DNA of 64,000 bases from Roseovarius sp. Pro17 (GTDB lineage: Bacteria; Pseudomonadota; Alphaproteobacteria; Rhodobacterales; Rhodobacteraceae): the NCBI RefSeq assembly GCF_035599575.1, contig NZ_CP141179.1, forward strand, positions 3,385,001 to 3,449,000. The letters are read 5' to 3'. The translations under genes and the position numbers were made by a program. Below are positions 36,758-45,538 of this stretch, one piece after another. Every line of letters begins with the position of its first letter. Within the stretch, counting starts at the first letter, position 1. Below the pieces are notes generated by a model. That model ran no database searches and was not told where the DNA came from. It saw only the letters and a list, made by a program, of their open reading frames with translations.

Positions 36758-37768
36758 GTGAGTGTCGTGCAATCATACCGGATGCGGCTGCGCCGCAAGC
36801 ATGCCAAGGCGCGCTCGCTTCGCAAGGGCTTGTCCCTGCGTCCGGTGGTCGATCGCACGAGCCAGATCGCGCCGGGAGACATTCTGCTGTTTTCGACTCT
36901 GCGCGATGAACATGTGCGCCTGCCCTATTTCCTCGACTACTACCGCAGCATGGGCGTCAGTCATTTCCTAATTGTGGACAATGACAGCAGCGACGGCAGT
37001 GGCAACTACCTGGCCGACCAGCCCGACGTGTCGCTGTGGCACACCACCGGCAGCTACAGGGGCGCGCGCTTTGGCGTTGATTGGCTGAACGGGCTTCAGT
37101 CCAAATATGGCCATGATCACTGGACCCTCGTCGTCGACCCGGACGAACTGTTCATCTACCCATTCTGCGACACGCGCCCGATCAAGGCGTTGACCGACTG
37201 GCTGGACGGATCGAACGTGCGCAGCTTTGGCGCGATGTTGCTGGACATGTATCCCAAGGGACCGCTAGACGCCGTGCCGTACCGGTGCGGACAGGACCCG
37301 ATCGAGATTGCGTCGTGGTTCGACCCCGGCAACTACATGATCAGAAAAAACAAGAGATTCGGCAATCTCTGGATACAAGGCGGCCCGCGCGCCCGCGTCT
37401 TTTTCAAGGACACACCGAAAAAGGCACCCGCCCTCAACAAGATCCCGCTGGTCAAATGGAACCGGCGCTATGCCTATATCAGCTCGACCCATACGCTGCT
37501 GCCGCGCGGTCTGAACCTGGTTTATGACGAATGGGGCGGCGAGTCGGCCAGCGGCGTGCTGCTTCATGCCAAGTTTCTGAATACCTTCGCCCAAAAAGCC
37601 GAGGAAGAAATGCGGCGCAAACAGCACTACCGCGCCTCGCTGGAGTACAAGGCCTACATGGAAAATATGGCAGGCCAGCCAGAACTCTGGTGCAAATGGT
37701 CCGAAAAATATATAAACTGGAGACAGTTAGAGATTTTAGGCCTCATGTCCAAGGGCAACTGGGCATGA
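36758..37768 (+). CDS. GT2-like glycosyltransferase, tandem copy 2
   Basis: A 336-residue paralogue of the preceding protein: STLRDEHVRLPYFLDYYRSM, VSHFLIVDNDSSDGSGNYL and LVVDPDELFIYPF (DPD instead of DAD). By eye about 60 percent of residues are identical over the core, so it arose by tandem duplication, probably followed by specialisation for a different step. The start is GTG at 36758, after GAGGAAG. The 142 bp between the copies holds no gene. It precedes the GT14-like gene by 19 bp. Confidence 0.85.
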   Translation: MSVVQSYRMRLRRKHAKARSLRKGLSLRPVVDRTSQIAPGDILLFSTLRDEHVRLPYFLDYYRSMGVSHFLIVDNDSSDGSGNYLADQPDVSLWHTTGSYRGARFGVDWLNGLQSKYGHDHWTLVVDPDELFIYPFCDTRPIKALTDWLDGSNVRSFGAMLLDMYPKGPLDAVPYRCGQDPIEIASWFDPGNYMIRKNKRFGNLWIQGGPRARVFFKDTPKKAPALNKIPLVKWNRRYAYISSTHTLLPRGLNLVYDEWGGESASGVLLHAKFLNTFAQKAEEEMRRKQHYRASLEYKAYMENMAGQPELWCKWSEKYINWRQLEILGLMSKGNWA

Positions 37769-37787
37769 CAGTAGGGACAATCGCAGT

Positions 37788-39485
37788 ATGAGCGTCGGAG
37801 TCGTCATGCTGGTCCACAATGCACTCGGCCGCGCCGAGCAGGTCGCGCGTCATTGGTCTGCTGCGGGCTGTCCGCTGGTCATCCATGCAGACGCTTCAGT
37901 GCCCCCCACAGCATTCAAGACCTTCCAGAAATCGCTGTCTGATCTGCCCGATGTCCACTTTTCCAAGCGGTATCGCTGCGAATGGGGCACTTGGGGTATC
38001 GTGGCCGCCTCGCAGCGCTCTGCTGAGTTGATGCTGGACGAATTTCCCGAGGTGCGGCATGTCTACCTCGCGTCAGGTTCGTGCCTGCCGCTGCGCCCAG
38101 TGCAGGAACTGATCGACTATCTGGCTGCGCGCCCACAGACGGATTTCATTGAAAGCGCGACGACCGCAGACGTGCCCTGGACCATCGGCGGCCTCGACGC
38201 CGAGCGTTTCACACTGCGTTTCCCGTTTTCCTGGCGCAAGCGGCGCTATCTCTTTGACCGCTACGTCGCGTTTCAGCGCAAGATAGGGATGAAGCGGCGC
38301 ATTCCCGGTGGCCTCGTTCCGCATATGGGCAGTCAATGGTGGTGCCTGACGCGCCAGACCCTCTCGGCGATCCTGACGGACCCCAAACGCGCCGCGCATG
38401 ACCGCTACTTTTCCAAGGTGTGGATCCCGGACGAGAGTTATTTTCAAACCCTCGCGCGGCAATATTCCCGCCAGATAGAAAGCCGGTCCCTGACGCTGAG
38501 CAAATTCGACTATCAGGGTAAACCGCATATCTTTTACGACGATCACCTCCAGTTGCTCCGCCGTTCGGACTGCTTTGTCGCGCGCAAGATCTGGCCACAG
38601 GCGAACCGCCTCTACGATGCGTTTCTCACCGACGAGGCCAGCGCGATGAAACGCGCCGAGCCGAATCCGGCCAAGATCGACCGCATCTTTTCCAAGGCGG
38701 TCGAGCGGCGCACGCGCGGCCGCCCCGGCCTCTATATGCAGAGCCGCTTTCCTGTGGAGACGCGCGGAAACGGCCTGACATCTGCGAAATATTCGGTCTT
38801 TCAGGGTTTTTCCGACCTGTTCGACAATTTTGAGCCGTGGCTGGCCCGTGTCACAGGCGCCCGGGTGCATGGCCATCTATTTGCGCCCGACCGCGCCGAT
38901 TTCGCCGAAGGCGCGAGCGTGGTCAATGGTGCGCTCTGCGACAGCGCTGCCTTGCGCGACTACAACCCGCGCGCCTTCCTCACCAGTCTGATCTGGAACA
39001 CACGCGGCGAGCGGCAGTGTTTTCAATTCGGCCCGCGGGACAATCAGGATATCAACTGGGCCATCTCCAAGGACCCCAATGCGCAGATCTCGGTCATCTT
39101 GGGCGCATGGGCGGTGCCGCTGTTCCAGTCGAACGCCAATTTCGCGGATATCCGACAAGAGGCCGCTCTGCTGCAACAGATCGAAAGCAAACATCTGGAG
39201 ATCCTGCGATCCACCTGGGTCAAGGCGCGCGTGCGCATCTGGAGCATGGCCGAATTCATCGAGGCACCGATGGAGCCATTGCAAACCATAATCGATGAAA
39301 TCGGCCCTCAGCAGCAACGTGGCCTGTCCGAGGTGCCGCAAATGGTCGATCTAAACGGGTTTGGCCAATTCTTGCAGAACCTCAAGAACCAAGGGATGCA
39401 CCCCTATCTGATGGGCAATTTCCCCGTTGGGCACGATCAGCCAGAGGCGACCACCGGCGCGCGCAAACCGTATCTGGTGCGATGA
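37788..39485 (+). CDS. GT14-like (core-2/I-branching) glycosyltransferase with C-terminal DUF5927-type domain
   Basis: A 565-residue protein. The N-terminal half follows the beta-1,6-N-acetylglucosaminyltransferase/xylosyltransferase (Branch) pattern: VVMLVHNALGRAEQVARHW, VIHADASVP, LASGSCLPLRPVQELIDYL, MGSQWWCLTRQTL and WIPDESYFQTL, the last providing the conserved acidic site. The C-terminal about 250 residues match the DUF5927-type tail seen on bacterial homologues. Such proteins add a branching or linking sugar. The gene lies within the run of glycan genes, 3 bp before the sulfotransferase-like gene, so both are probably translated from one message. Confidence 0.85.
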   Translation: MSVGVVMLVHNALGRAEQVARHWSAAGCPLVIHADASVPPTAFKTFQKSLSDLPDVHFSKRYRCEWGTWGIVAASQRSAELMLDEFPEVRHVYLASGSCLPLRPVQELIDYLAARPQTDFIESATTADVPWTIGGLDAERFTLRFPFSWRKRRYLFDRYVAFQRKIGMKRRIPGGLVPHMGSQWWCLTRQTLSAILTDPKRAAHDRYFSKVWIPDESYFQTLARQYSRQIESRSLTLSKFDYQGKPHIFYDDHLQLLRRSDCFVARKIWPQANRLYDAFLTDEASAMKRAEPNPAKIDRIFSKAVERRTRGRPGLYMQSRFPVETRGNGLTSAKYSVFQGFSDLFDNFEPWLARVTGARVHGHLFAPDRADFAEGASVVNGALCDSAALRDYNPRAFLTSLIWNTRGERQCFQFGPRDNQDINWAISKDPNAQISVILGAWAVPLFQSNANFADIRQEAALLQQIESKHLEILRSTWVKARVRIWSMAEFIEAPMEPLQTIIDEIGPQQQRGLSEVPQMVDLNGFGQFLQNLKNQGMHPYLMGNFPVGHDQPEATTGARKPYLVR

Positions 39486-39488
39486 TTT

Positions 39489-40913
39489 ATGCCTGAATTC
39501 GACTATTTCGTTGTGCTGGCGGAAATGCGCACCGGCTCAAACCTGCTCGAGTCCAACATCAATGCGTTTCAAGGCTTTGAATGTCACGGCGAGGCGTTCA
39601 ACCCCGCCTTTATCGGCTATCCCAACCTAACCGAAATCCTCGGCGTCACGCAGGCCATGCGCGAGGGCGACCCCGCCCGCCTGATAGAGACGATCCGCGA
39701 CGGATCGACCGGCATGGGCGGCTTTCGCCTGTTTCACAACCATGACGCACGCGCGATCGACATTTGCCTGAACGATCCGCGCTGCGCCAAAATCATCCTC
39801 ACGCGCAATCCAGCCGAGAGCTATGTCAGCTGGAAAATTGCGCAGGAGACCGGCCAATGGAAGCTGACTAACGTCAAACGGCGCAGGGATGCCAAGGCAA
39901 CCTTTGACGCCGAAGAATTCGAGCGGCACATCACCAGCCTTCAAACGTTCCAGCTGCAGGTGCAGAATATCCTGCAAAAGTCCGGGCAGACGGCCTTTTA
40001 CATTTCATACGAGGATCTGAACGACCTGGACGTCATCAACGGCCTCGCCCGCTATCTGGGTAACGATGAGGTGCTGGAGGCGCTCGACAGCACGCTAAAG
40101 ATCCAAAATCCCCAGCCGCTATCGGCCAAGGTGGCCAATTTCGACGACATGACGCAGGCTCTGTCGGGGTTGGATCGCTATAATCTGACGCGCACGCCTG
40201 AGTTTGAGCCGCGCCGCGGCCCCGCCGTTCCGTCGCATGTGATCGCGCACAGCGCGCCGCTGATCTATATGCCGATTAAATCGGGCCCCGAGGCAGAGGT
40301 CGAGGCGTGGATGGCCACCCTTGATGATGTCGCGCCTGATGCCTTACAGACCAAGATGAACCAAAAGGCTCTGCGCCAATGGATGCGGGCCACCAAGGGA
40401 CATCGCAGCTTTACCGTGCTGCGCCACCCGGCAGCGCGCGCCCATGCGGCCTTTTGCCAGCGCATCCTCTATCCCGGTCCCACCTGTCTGGGTGAGATCA
40501 GGCGCGTGCTGCGCAACTTTCACAAGCTGCCGATCCCCGGTCCCGGCCCGGATGAGACCTATGACAGGCGCGCGCACTACCTGGCCTTTATTGCGTTTCT
40601 AGAGTTCCTGCGCGCCAACCTGCGTGGCCAGACCGGCGTACGCGTCGATGCCAATTGGGCGACGCAGTCCGCCAGTTTGCAAGGGATGGCGCAGTTCTGC
40701 CTGCCGGACGTCATCATTCGCGAGGATGAAATGCAAATGCAGATGGACGCGCTGGCCAAGCAGGTCGGACGGCCCAGCGCAGCGCCCATCGCAGCCGCGC
40801 CGCCCGATCAACCCTACGCGCTGGACGATATCTACGACGACGATATCGAGGCGCTCGTCGCAGATATCTATCAGCGTGATTACATCATGTTCGGATGGGA
40901 TCGCTGGCGCTAA
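39489..40913 (+). CDS. Two-domain sulfotransferase-like protein
   Basis: A 474-residue protein. The N-terminal half resembles Stf0/NodH-type sulfotransferases: VVLAEMRTGSNLLESNI is the 5'-phosphosulfate-binding loop (residues about 8-25) and IILTRNPAESYVSWKIA the 3'-phosphate strand. The C-terminal half contains a second similar pattern: LIYMPIKSGPEAEVEAW and FTVLRHPAARAHAAFCQRIL, as in the sulfotransferase_2 group. It may therefore carry two sulfotransferase folds, one possibly inactive. It ends the co-directional glycan run; its stop codon forms the start of palindromic element copy C. Confidence 0.75.
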   Translation: MPEFDYFVVLAEMRTGSNLLESNINAFQGFECHGEAFNPAFIGYPNLTEILGVTQAMREGDPARLIETIRDGSTGMGGFRLFHNHDARAIDICLNDPRCAKIILTRNPAESYVSWKIAQETGQWKLTNVKRRRDAKATFDAEEFERHITSLQTFQLQVQNILQKSGQTAFYISYEDLNDLDVINGLARYLGNDEVLEALDSTLKIQNPQPLSAKVANFDDMTQALSGLDRYNLTRTPEFEPRRGPAVPSHVIAHSAPLIYMPIKSGPEAEVEAWMATLDDVAPDALQTKMNQKALRQWMRATKGHRSFTVLRHPAARAHAAFCQRILYPGPTCLGEIRRVLRNFHKLPIPGPGPDETYDRRAHYLAFIAFLEFLRANLRGQTGVRVDANWATQSASLQGMAQFCLPDVIIREDEMQMQMDALAKQVGRPSAAPIAAAPPDQPYALDDIYDDDIEALVADIYQRDYIMFGWDRWR

Positions 40914-40959
40914 AGCGTTTCAATCCAATCTGTGTCTCAGCTTTTTCGCAAAACGCTTT
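40912..40959. repeat. Dispersed palindromic element, copy C
   Basis: AAAGCGTTT (40912-40920) and AAACGCTTT (40951-40959) flank a core ATCTGTGTCTCAG like that of copy B. The inner arm sequences have diverged. The TAA of the sulfotransferase-like gene (40911-40913) reads directly into the left arm, as in copy B for the permease gene. It lies between convergent genes and may end transcription from both sides. Confidence 0.75.
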
Positions 40960-40996
40960 GAGGCGATACCGCCTCGGCCCGGATTTCAACCCGGAC

Positions 40997-41461
40997 TCAG
41001 GCAGCCAGCATAGACTGCGCTTCGGTGACGATGGTGTAGAGCGTCGCAGCGTCGGGATTGGCCCGCAACTTGGCGCAGAGCTGCGCATCGCGCAGCGTGC
41101 GCGACACCAGCGCCAGCGCCTTTAGATGCTCGACACCCGCCTCCTTGGGCGCAAAGAGGGCAAAGGCCAGATCGACGGGCTGACGGTCGACCGCGTCAAA
41201 GTTGATCGGGTTTTCCAATAGGATCAACGCCCCGACCACACGGTCGATATCATCCAGCCGCGCATGCGGCAGGGCGACGCCGTTGCCGACACCCGTCGGC
41301 CCCAGCGACTCGCGCTCTTGCAACGCGTCGACGGCGGCTTGGGCGTTCACGCCATAAACCGCATGGGCGATATCGCCCAATTCATGCATCAGCCGTTTTT
41401 TGCTGGATGTCGCGCCAAGAACGCGCACGGCCCCGGGTTTCAGGATCATGACTATGTCCAT
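40997..41461 (-). CDS. ptsN: Nitrogen-PTS EIIA protein (PtsN)
   Basis: A 154-residue EIIA-Ntr domain that receives phosphate on a histidine and regulates carbon, nitrogen and potassium metabolism. The active-site segment GNGVALPHARL is intact (His about 77), with preceding LQERESLGPTGVG typical of the family. GGAG lies 6 nt before the ATG. It is the last gene of the lptC-lptA-lptB-hpf-ptsN cluster, 44 bp after hpf. The kinase and HPr partners are not in this window. Confidence 0.95.
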   Translation of the reverse strand: MDIVMILKPGAVRVLGATSSKKRLMHELGDIAHAVYGVNAQAAVDALQERESLGPTGVGNGVALPHARLDDIDRVVGALILLENPINFDAVDRQPVDLAFALFAPKEAGVEHLKALALVSRTLRDAQLCAKLRANPDAATLYTIVTEAQSMLAA

Positions 41462-41505
41462 TCACTGCTCCGACGGCCAAGGCCGCTCTGCGCGCCTGAC
41501 CAATT

Positions 41506-42069
41506 TTACGGATCGATCCACCCTATATTGCCGTCGTCGCGGCGGTAGACCACATTAACTCCGCTTTTCGCCTCATTGCGAAACACCAGGACGGGGGCCC
41601 CTGCCAGCTCCATCTGCATCACGGCCTCTCCGACGGAGAGGGACGGGATTTTTGCCTCCATTTCGGCGACAATGATGGGCTGAAGGCTATCGGGTTCTGA
41701 TTCCCCTCCTTCGACTTCTGAAGCGAGGATATACGAGGCCCCACCGAAGAGTTCAACCGGCTGCGCACGATCCTTGTGGTGGTCCTTCAACCGGCGCTTG
41801 TAACGGCGCAGCTGCTTCTCCATTTTTTCGCGCGCGGCGTCGAAGGCGGCGTAGATTTCATGCGATTTGCCGCGCGCCTGTGCTGTCAGGCCCGTCGACA
41901 GATGCACGACGATTTCACAGACGAACTCACTGGCGCTTTTGGAAAAGACGACACCCGCATCAGTCGGGCGTTCGGCATATTTTGCCACCGCCTCGCTCAG
42001 TTCGCTCCTCACATGTGTTTGCAGGGCCTCGCCAATATCGATCTGCTTGCCAGTGATTTGATAGCGCAT
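41506..42069 (-). CDS. hpf: Long-form ribosome hibernation promoting factor
   Basis: A 187-residue protein. The N-terminal RaiA/HPF fold (about 1-105, MRYQITGKQIDIGEALQTHV and the basic KMEKQLRRYKRRLKDHHKD) binds the decoding centre. The C-terminal about 55 residues (VAEMEAKIPSLSVGEAVMQM and VLVFRNEAKSGVNVVYRRDD) are the dimerisation domain that forms 100S ribosomes, so this is the long type. It lies between lptB and ptsN, with 225 bp upstream that probably hold its own promoter, though I see no certain boxes. Confidence 0.96.
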   Translation of the reverse strand: MRYQITGKQIDIGEALQTHVRSELSEAVAKYAERPTDAGVVFSKSASEFVCEIVVHLSTGLTAQARGKSHEIYAAFDAAREKMEKQLRRYKRRLKDHHKDRAQPVELFGGASYILASEVEGGESEPDSLQPIIVAEMEAKIPSLSVGEAVMQMELAGAPVLVFRNEAKSGVNVVYRRDDGNIGWIDP

Positions 42070-42294
42070 TTTCTCTCCTTCAGATGACGCACCACGTCCG
42101 GCCCAAAGCGCAAGAGCGCCCTTCGGGTTGTCGGAATGGGCTGCTGGGAATTAACATTTCATTAACGATTTCAAGGCTTGGTCAGATAGTTCAAGCATGT
42201 GAAACCTAAGAAGCATCATGGATCAATTGAGGCCCTTTCAGACGCACTTGTCAATGATGATCAGTGTGACGGCGCTGAATTCTGCTGGTGATTT

Positions 42295-43080
42295 TCAAGA
42301 AATGCGAAAGTTTTCGCCTAGATAGACGCGGCGAACATTGTCGTTGGCGACGACCTCTTCGGGCGTGCCTGACATCAGAACCTGACCATCATGCAGGATA
42401 TAGGCACGGTCGATAATTTCCAACGTCTCGCGCACGTTGTGATCGGTAATCAACACACCGATGCCGCGCTTTTTCAGGTCCGCGACCAGATGGCGAATAT
42501 CACCCACGCTGATGGGATCGACCCCCGCGAACGGTTCGTCCAGCAGCAGATATTTGGGATCAGCGGCGAGGCAGCGCGCGATCTCGACGCGTCGCCGCTC
42601 ACCACCCGACAGGGCCAAAGCGGGCGCGCGCCGCAGATGTTCGATCGAGAATTCCGACAGCAGCTCTTCCAGCCGCTCGCGGCGTTTGTGGATATTCTTG
42701 CACGAGATATCGAGGATCGCCATAATGTTGTCTTCGACACACAGACCGCGAAAGATCGACATTTCCTGCGGTAGGTATCCAACGCCCATCTTGGCGCGGC
42801 GATACATCGGTAGGTTGGTCACGTCACGCCCATCAATGCTTACCCGTCCGCCTTCGGGATAGATGAGGCCAGCGATGGCGTAGAACATCGTCGTCTTGCC
42901 CGACCCGTTCGGCCCCAGTAGCGCCGCGACCTCGCCCTGCCGCAATTGCAGCGACACATCGCGGATCACGACCCGCTTCTTGTAGCTTTTTCGCAAGTTG
43001 CGCACGACCAGCCCGGCGTTGGGATCGCCCAGATCGGGCAGGGCCGCTTCCTCGGCTATGTGCAAATCGGGTTTGGTCAC
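42295..43080 (-). CDS. lptB: LPS export ABC transporter ATP-binding protein
   Basis: A 261-residue ATPase that, with LptF and LptG, drives LPS from the inner membrane into the LptA bridge. Motifs are Walker [19 protein letters not shown], the [18 protein letters not shown]-loop region, signature [13 protein letters not shown], Walker [14 protein letters not shown] and the switch His in [10 protein letters not shown]. The start overlaps the end of lptA by 4 nt (ATGA-type), so the two are translationally coupled. The N-terminal 20-residue acidic stretch is somewhat longer than in E. coli. Confidence 0.97.
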   Translation of the reverse strand: MTKPDLHIAEEAALPDLGDPNAGLVVRNLRKSYKKRVVIRDVSLQLRQGEVAALLGPNGSGKTTMFYAIAGLIYPEGGRVSIDGRDVTNLPMYRRAKMGVGYLPQEMSIFRGLCVEDNIMAILDISCKNIHKRRERLEELLSEFSIEHLRRAPALALSGGERRRVEIARCLAADPKYLLLDEPFAGVDPISVGDIRHLVADLKKRGIGVLITDHNVRETLEIIDRAYILHDGQVLMSGTPEEVVANDNVRRVYLGENFRIS

Positions 43081-43571
43081 TGCTGTTTCTCGGGCTGGAG
43101 GACTGTTTTGACCCGACCATTCATGTGCGCGGTTCCGGCGACGGTGTCGACGCTCATCTTGTCGGCAGTCAGTGCGGCAGGCCCCTGCACCAGCAGCACG
43201 TCGCCGGTCATCTCAATCATACCCGACTGCACGTCGTAGTCAGCTTGCTTGGCTTCGGCCGCATCTTCGCCGCTGACCAGCGTGACGCCGCCCGTCGCCT
43301 GAAGGCGCGCGATGCCGCTGCGATCAGCCAGATAGACCACCTGCACACGGGGCGCGGACAGGCGCATTTCGCCCTGCCCGACCAGCACGTCGCCAGTGAA
43401 TATTGCCGTGCCGTCATTCTGATCGACGTCCAGATTGGCTGCGGTCACTTCGACCGGCAGGCCGCTGTCCTGCGCGGTGCTGCCAAAGGCGACCTGCATC
43501 CCCTGCGCCTGTGCCATGCCACCAAGGGCCATCAGGGACAGGAAAAGCGTAGCTTGAATGAAACGGAGCAC
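43077..43571 (-). CDS. lptA: LPS transport periplasmic protein LptA
   Basis: A 164-residue protein with an N-terminal signal sequence ([20 protein letters not shown] then QAQG). Mature residues form the OstA/LptA beta-jellyroll: [19 protein letters not shown], then repeated short strands such as LRLSAP-type and [19 protein letters not shown]. It bridges LPS across the periplasm between LptC and LptD. It starts 5 bp after lptC and overlaps lptB by 4 nt. Length is typical. Confidence 0.93.
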   Translation of the reverse strand: MLRFIQATLFLSLMALGGMAQAQGMQVAFGSTAQDSGLPVEVTAANLDVDQNDGTAIFTGDVLVGQGEMRLSAPRVQVVYLADRSGIARLQATGGVTLVSGEDAAEAKQADYDVQSGMIEMTGDVLLVQGPAALTADKMSVDTVAGTAHMNGRVKTVLQPEKQQ

Positions 43572-43576
43572 CTAGA

Positions 43577-44194
43577 TCAATCCTTCGACTTTGCGGGCTT
43601 GTACACCAGCTTGACCCCATCCGTGAACTGCAAATGTGCGTTACCCGTCTTGGGGTCAGAGGTTAAAATCATGCGGCCCGCGTTCAATGTGCCGGGCGGC
43701 CCGAAGCCAGTCACAGGCCCCGGCGTCTCGGCAAAGAGCGTGTCAAAGCGCGCGTCGATCGCATCGGTGCGGATATCGTAGCCGGTGGTCGTGGTGATCT
43801 GCACGTCGCCCTCCAGCCTTGCCATCATGCGCGATTGGCTGGCCGCGCCGCGTTCTGCCGCGATGTCGATGACGGCGCCGCCATTCAATAGCAGCGTTGC
43901 ACTGACGATCTCGGCCAGCAGACGCTCGCGATCATCCGGGTCGGGTCGCACGGTGGCCGCACGAAACGACACCTCCTCGCCGCCTGACGCGACCCCGGCG
44001 AAACTGGGGTTGGTTGCGCCCTGATCATGTGCACGCTGTGCCAGATCAACGTCCGAAAACGGAATCGCGGTGCTCAGATCAACCTTTTTCGATAGTAAAA
44101 ACAAGGTCGAGAGCAAGCCCAGCGCCACCAGCGGCAGGATGATCTTGGCCCAGTTGACGAGCCGCGTGTGAAAGTTGTCGCCGCGGCGGATCAA
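43577..44194 (-). CDS. lptC: LPS export system protein LptC
   Basis: A 205-residue bitopic inner-membrane protein with one N-terminal transmembrane helix (WAKIILPLVALGLLSTLFLL) and a periplasmic OstA-like jellyroll (LEGDVQITTTTGYDIRTDAI). It hands LPS from LptBFG to LptA. Its start overlaps the end of the ribonuclease D gene by 4 nt and it precedes lptA by 5 bp, forming one transcript rnd-lptC-lptA-lptB. The sequence is divergent but gene order supports the name. Confidence 0.92.
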   Translation of the reverse strand: MIRRGDNFHTRLVNWAKIILPLVALGLLSTLFLLSKKVDLSTAIPFSDVDLAQRAHDQGATNPSFAGVASGGEEVSFRAATVRPDPDDRERLLAEIVSATLLLNGGAVIDIAAERGAASQSRMMARLEGDVQITTTTGYDIRTDAIDARFDTLFAETPGPVTGFGPPGTLNAGRMILTSDPKTGNAHLQFTDGVKLVYKPAKSKD

Positions 44195-44802
44195 TGCGAA
44201 AATATGTCCTGTTCAGGCCAACCCTCCAGATCCAGCGCAGCCCGTGTTGGCAGGAAATCAAAGCAGGCTTGCGCCAGCTCCATACGTCCTTCACGCTCCA
44301 GCCGCTTGTTCAGCGTCTCACGCAGGCGATGCAGATAGAGGACGTCCGAAGCGGCGTATTCCAACTGCGCAACGCTCAGTTCCGGCGCACCCCAATCCGA
44401 GCTTTGTTGTTGCTTGCTGACATCCACACCCAGCAGCTCTTGCAACAGATATTTCAGGCCGTGCCGGTCCGTATAGGTGCGGATCAGCTTGCTCGCGATC
44501 TTGGTGCAATAGACGGGCGCAGTTACGGCGCCAAAGGCATTCTGCATCGCTGCGATGTCGAAACGGCCAAAATGAAACAGCTTCAGCACGTCGGGGTTTA
44601 CCAACATGGCGGTCAGGTTTGGCGCCTCGGTCTGCCCCTTGGCGATCTGCACCAGATGCGCATTGCCGTCGCCGCCCGACATCTGGACGACGCACAGGCG
44701 GTCTCGATGCGGGTGCAGCCCCATCGTCTCGCAATCAATGGCCACGACGGGCCCCAGGTCCAGCCCGTCCGGCAGATCACCCTGATAGAGTGTGTTGGTC
44801 AT
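44191..44802 (-). CDS. Ribonuclease D-like 3'-5' exonuclease
   Basis: A 203-residue DEDD exonuclease domain without the HRDC domains of full ribonuclease D. The first motif VVAIDCETMGLHPHRDRLC supplies Asp and Glu, the second FHFGRFDIAAMQ an Asp, and the third YAASDVLYLHRLR the Tyr and Asp (DEDDy). Short forms like this are normal in alphaproteobacteria and process tRNA 3' ends. It leads the LPS-export transcript with a 4-nt overlap to lptC. I leave the gene symbol empty because the short form may have a distinct role. Confidence 0.9.
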   Translation of the reverse strand: MTNTLYQGDLPDGLDLGPVVAIDCETMGLHPHRDRLCVVQMSGGDGNAHLVQIAKGQTEAPNLTAMLVNPDVLKLFHFGRFDIAAMQNAFGAVTAPVYCTKIASKLIRTYTDRHGLKYLLQELLGVDVSKQQQSSDWGAPELSVAQLEYAASDVLYLHRLRETLNKRLEREGRMELAQACFDFLPTRAALDLEGWPEQDIFSH

Positions 44803-44885
44803 GTCGGTCCCTTCGCATCATTTGTGCATGGGATATATATGATCGCCGAGGCGGGCCACCAATATCTGGCAATCCCGCGCTGCAT

Positions 44886-44909
44886 AATACCGAAAATCAA
44901 CGCGGTATT
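44886..44909 (-). terminator. Possible terminator of arfB
   Basis: On the minus strand AATACCG and CGGTATT (44903-44909 and 44886-44892) make a 7-bp stem with a 10-nt loop just after the arfB stop. No T-run follows, so its efficiency is doubtful. It could stop arfB transcription before the ribonuclease D promoter. Confidence 0.35.
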
Positions 44910-44912
44910 CCG

Positions 44913-45335
44913 CTACCCTTCGCCTTCGACCCTGCCGCGCATGGCCTTGACCTCGCCGCGCACTTTCTTGGCCTTGAGGCGGCGTTTCTTGCTGCCAAGG
45001 GTGGGGCGCGTTGGGATGCGGCGCTTGGGCTTTTCGCTGGCCTTACGGATCAGCTCGATCAGACGGTCGCGGGCGATGTCGCGGTTACGGGCCTGGTGGC
45101 GCGTCTCGTCGCACTGGATGATGAGGGTTCCGTCCGTCGTCCAACGCCGCCCGGCCAGCCGTTTCAGCCGCCGCTTGACCGGATCGGGCAAATTGGGCGA
45201 GCGTTCGGCCTCAAAGCGCAGCTCGACCGCGCTGGCCACCTTGTTGACGTTCTGCCCGCCGGGGCCACTGGCACGCACGAACTGCTCCGTCAGCTCCCAA
45301 TCCTCGATGGAGATATTATCTGTGATGCGCAACAT
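44913..45335 (-). CDS. arfB: Alternative ribosome-rescue factor ArfB
   Basis: A 140-residue peptidyl-tRNA hydrolase that enters the empty A site of stalled ribosomes and releases the nascent chain. The GGQ catalytic motif is at residues 26-28 in ASGPGGQNVNKVASAVELRF, the same position as I recall for E. coli ArfB. The C-terminal basic tail (KPKRRIPTRPTLGSKKRRLK, then KKVRGEVKAM) is needed to enter the mRNA channel. The ATG at 45335 has a weak SD; the frame is open upstream but begins in the leader hairpin. It is preceded by a long structured leader with its own small ORF (45371-45538). Confidence 0.95.
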   Translation of the reverse strand: MLRITDNISIEDWELTEQFVRASGPGGQNVNKVASAVELRFEAERSPNLPDPVKRRLKRLAGRRWTTDGTLIIQCDETRHQARNRDIARDRLIELIRKASEKPKRRIPTRPTLGSKKRRLKAKKVRGEVKAMRGRVEGEG

Positions 45336-45370
45336 GCGCGCCAGCTTAGCGCCCGTCGCGGCAAATCGAA

Positions 45371-45397
45371 AGGGCCGCCCCAATATGGGACGGCCCT
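45371..45397 (-). terminator. Terminator-like hairpin in the arfB leader
   Basis: On the minus strand AGGGCCGTCCC and GGGGCGGCCCT pair over 11 bp with one G-T around a 5-nt ATATT loop. TTTCGATTTG follows and AAAA precedes. It lies 36 bp before the arfB start and after the SD/anti-SD leader structure, so it could act as an attenuator for arfB or end a separate small RNA. The T-run is interrupted. Confidence 0.6.
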
Positions 45398-45408
45398 CTA
45401 GAAGTTTT

Positions 45409-45538
45409 AAGGAGGTGGGCCGGTTAGGCGCACCAATCAGGTTGGCTCAAATATCCGAGGGCTGCCTCAGATACGCTCCTCCCCAACTGTTCCGACACCT
45501 CGCTCCAATACCTCTGTAGACACTGGGCCACCTCCTTT
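45409..45538 (-). ncRNA. Structured arfB leader with SD sequestered by an anti-SD
   Basis: The leader starts with AAAGGAGGTGG (minus strand, 45538-45528), one of the strongest Shine-Dalgarno sequences in the window. About 110 nt later CCACCTCCTT (45418-45409) is fully complementary to it over 10 bp. Between them a hairpin ATCTGAGG-CAGC-CCTCGGAT (45473-45454) and a smaller one around 45445-45431 can form, giving a closed multibranch structure. A TTGACA box (45582-45587) lies upstream, with no convincing -10. I could not match it to a known RNA family. It may be a leader, a riboregulator or an independent sRNA. Confidence 0.6.
45467..45523 (-). CDS. 18-codon leader ORF upstream of arfB
   Basis: GTG at 45523 follows AAAGGAGGTGG with ideal spacing and opens MSTEVLERGVGTVGEERI, then TGA. 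No signal sequence, no repeated codons and no arrest motif I recognise. Its SD is the one that the downstream anti-SD can cover, so translation of this peptide would compete with the closed structure. Whether it is really translated is unknown; the SD strength is the only evidence. Confidence 0.5.
   Translation of the reverse strand: MSTEVLERGVGTVGEERI

Noticed and set aside
45335..45383. N-terminal extension of arfB into the leader hairpin (TTG start)
   Set aside because: The extension has no SD, its TTG lies in the hairpin, and the ATG at 45335 gives the normal GGQ position.
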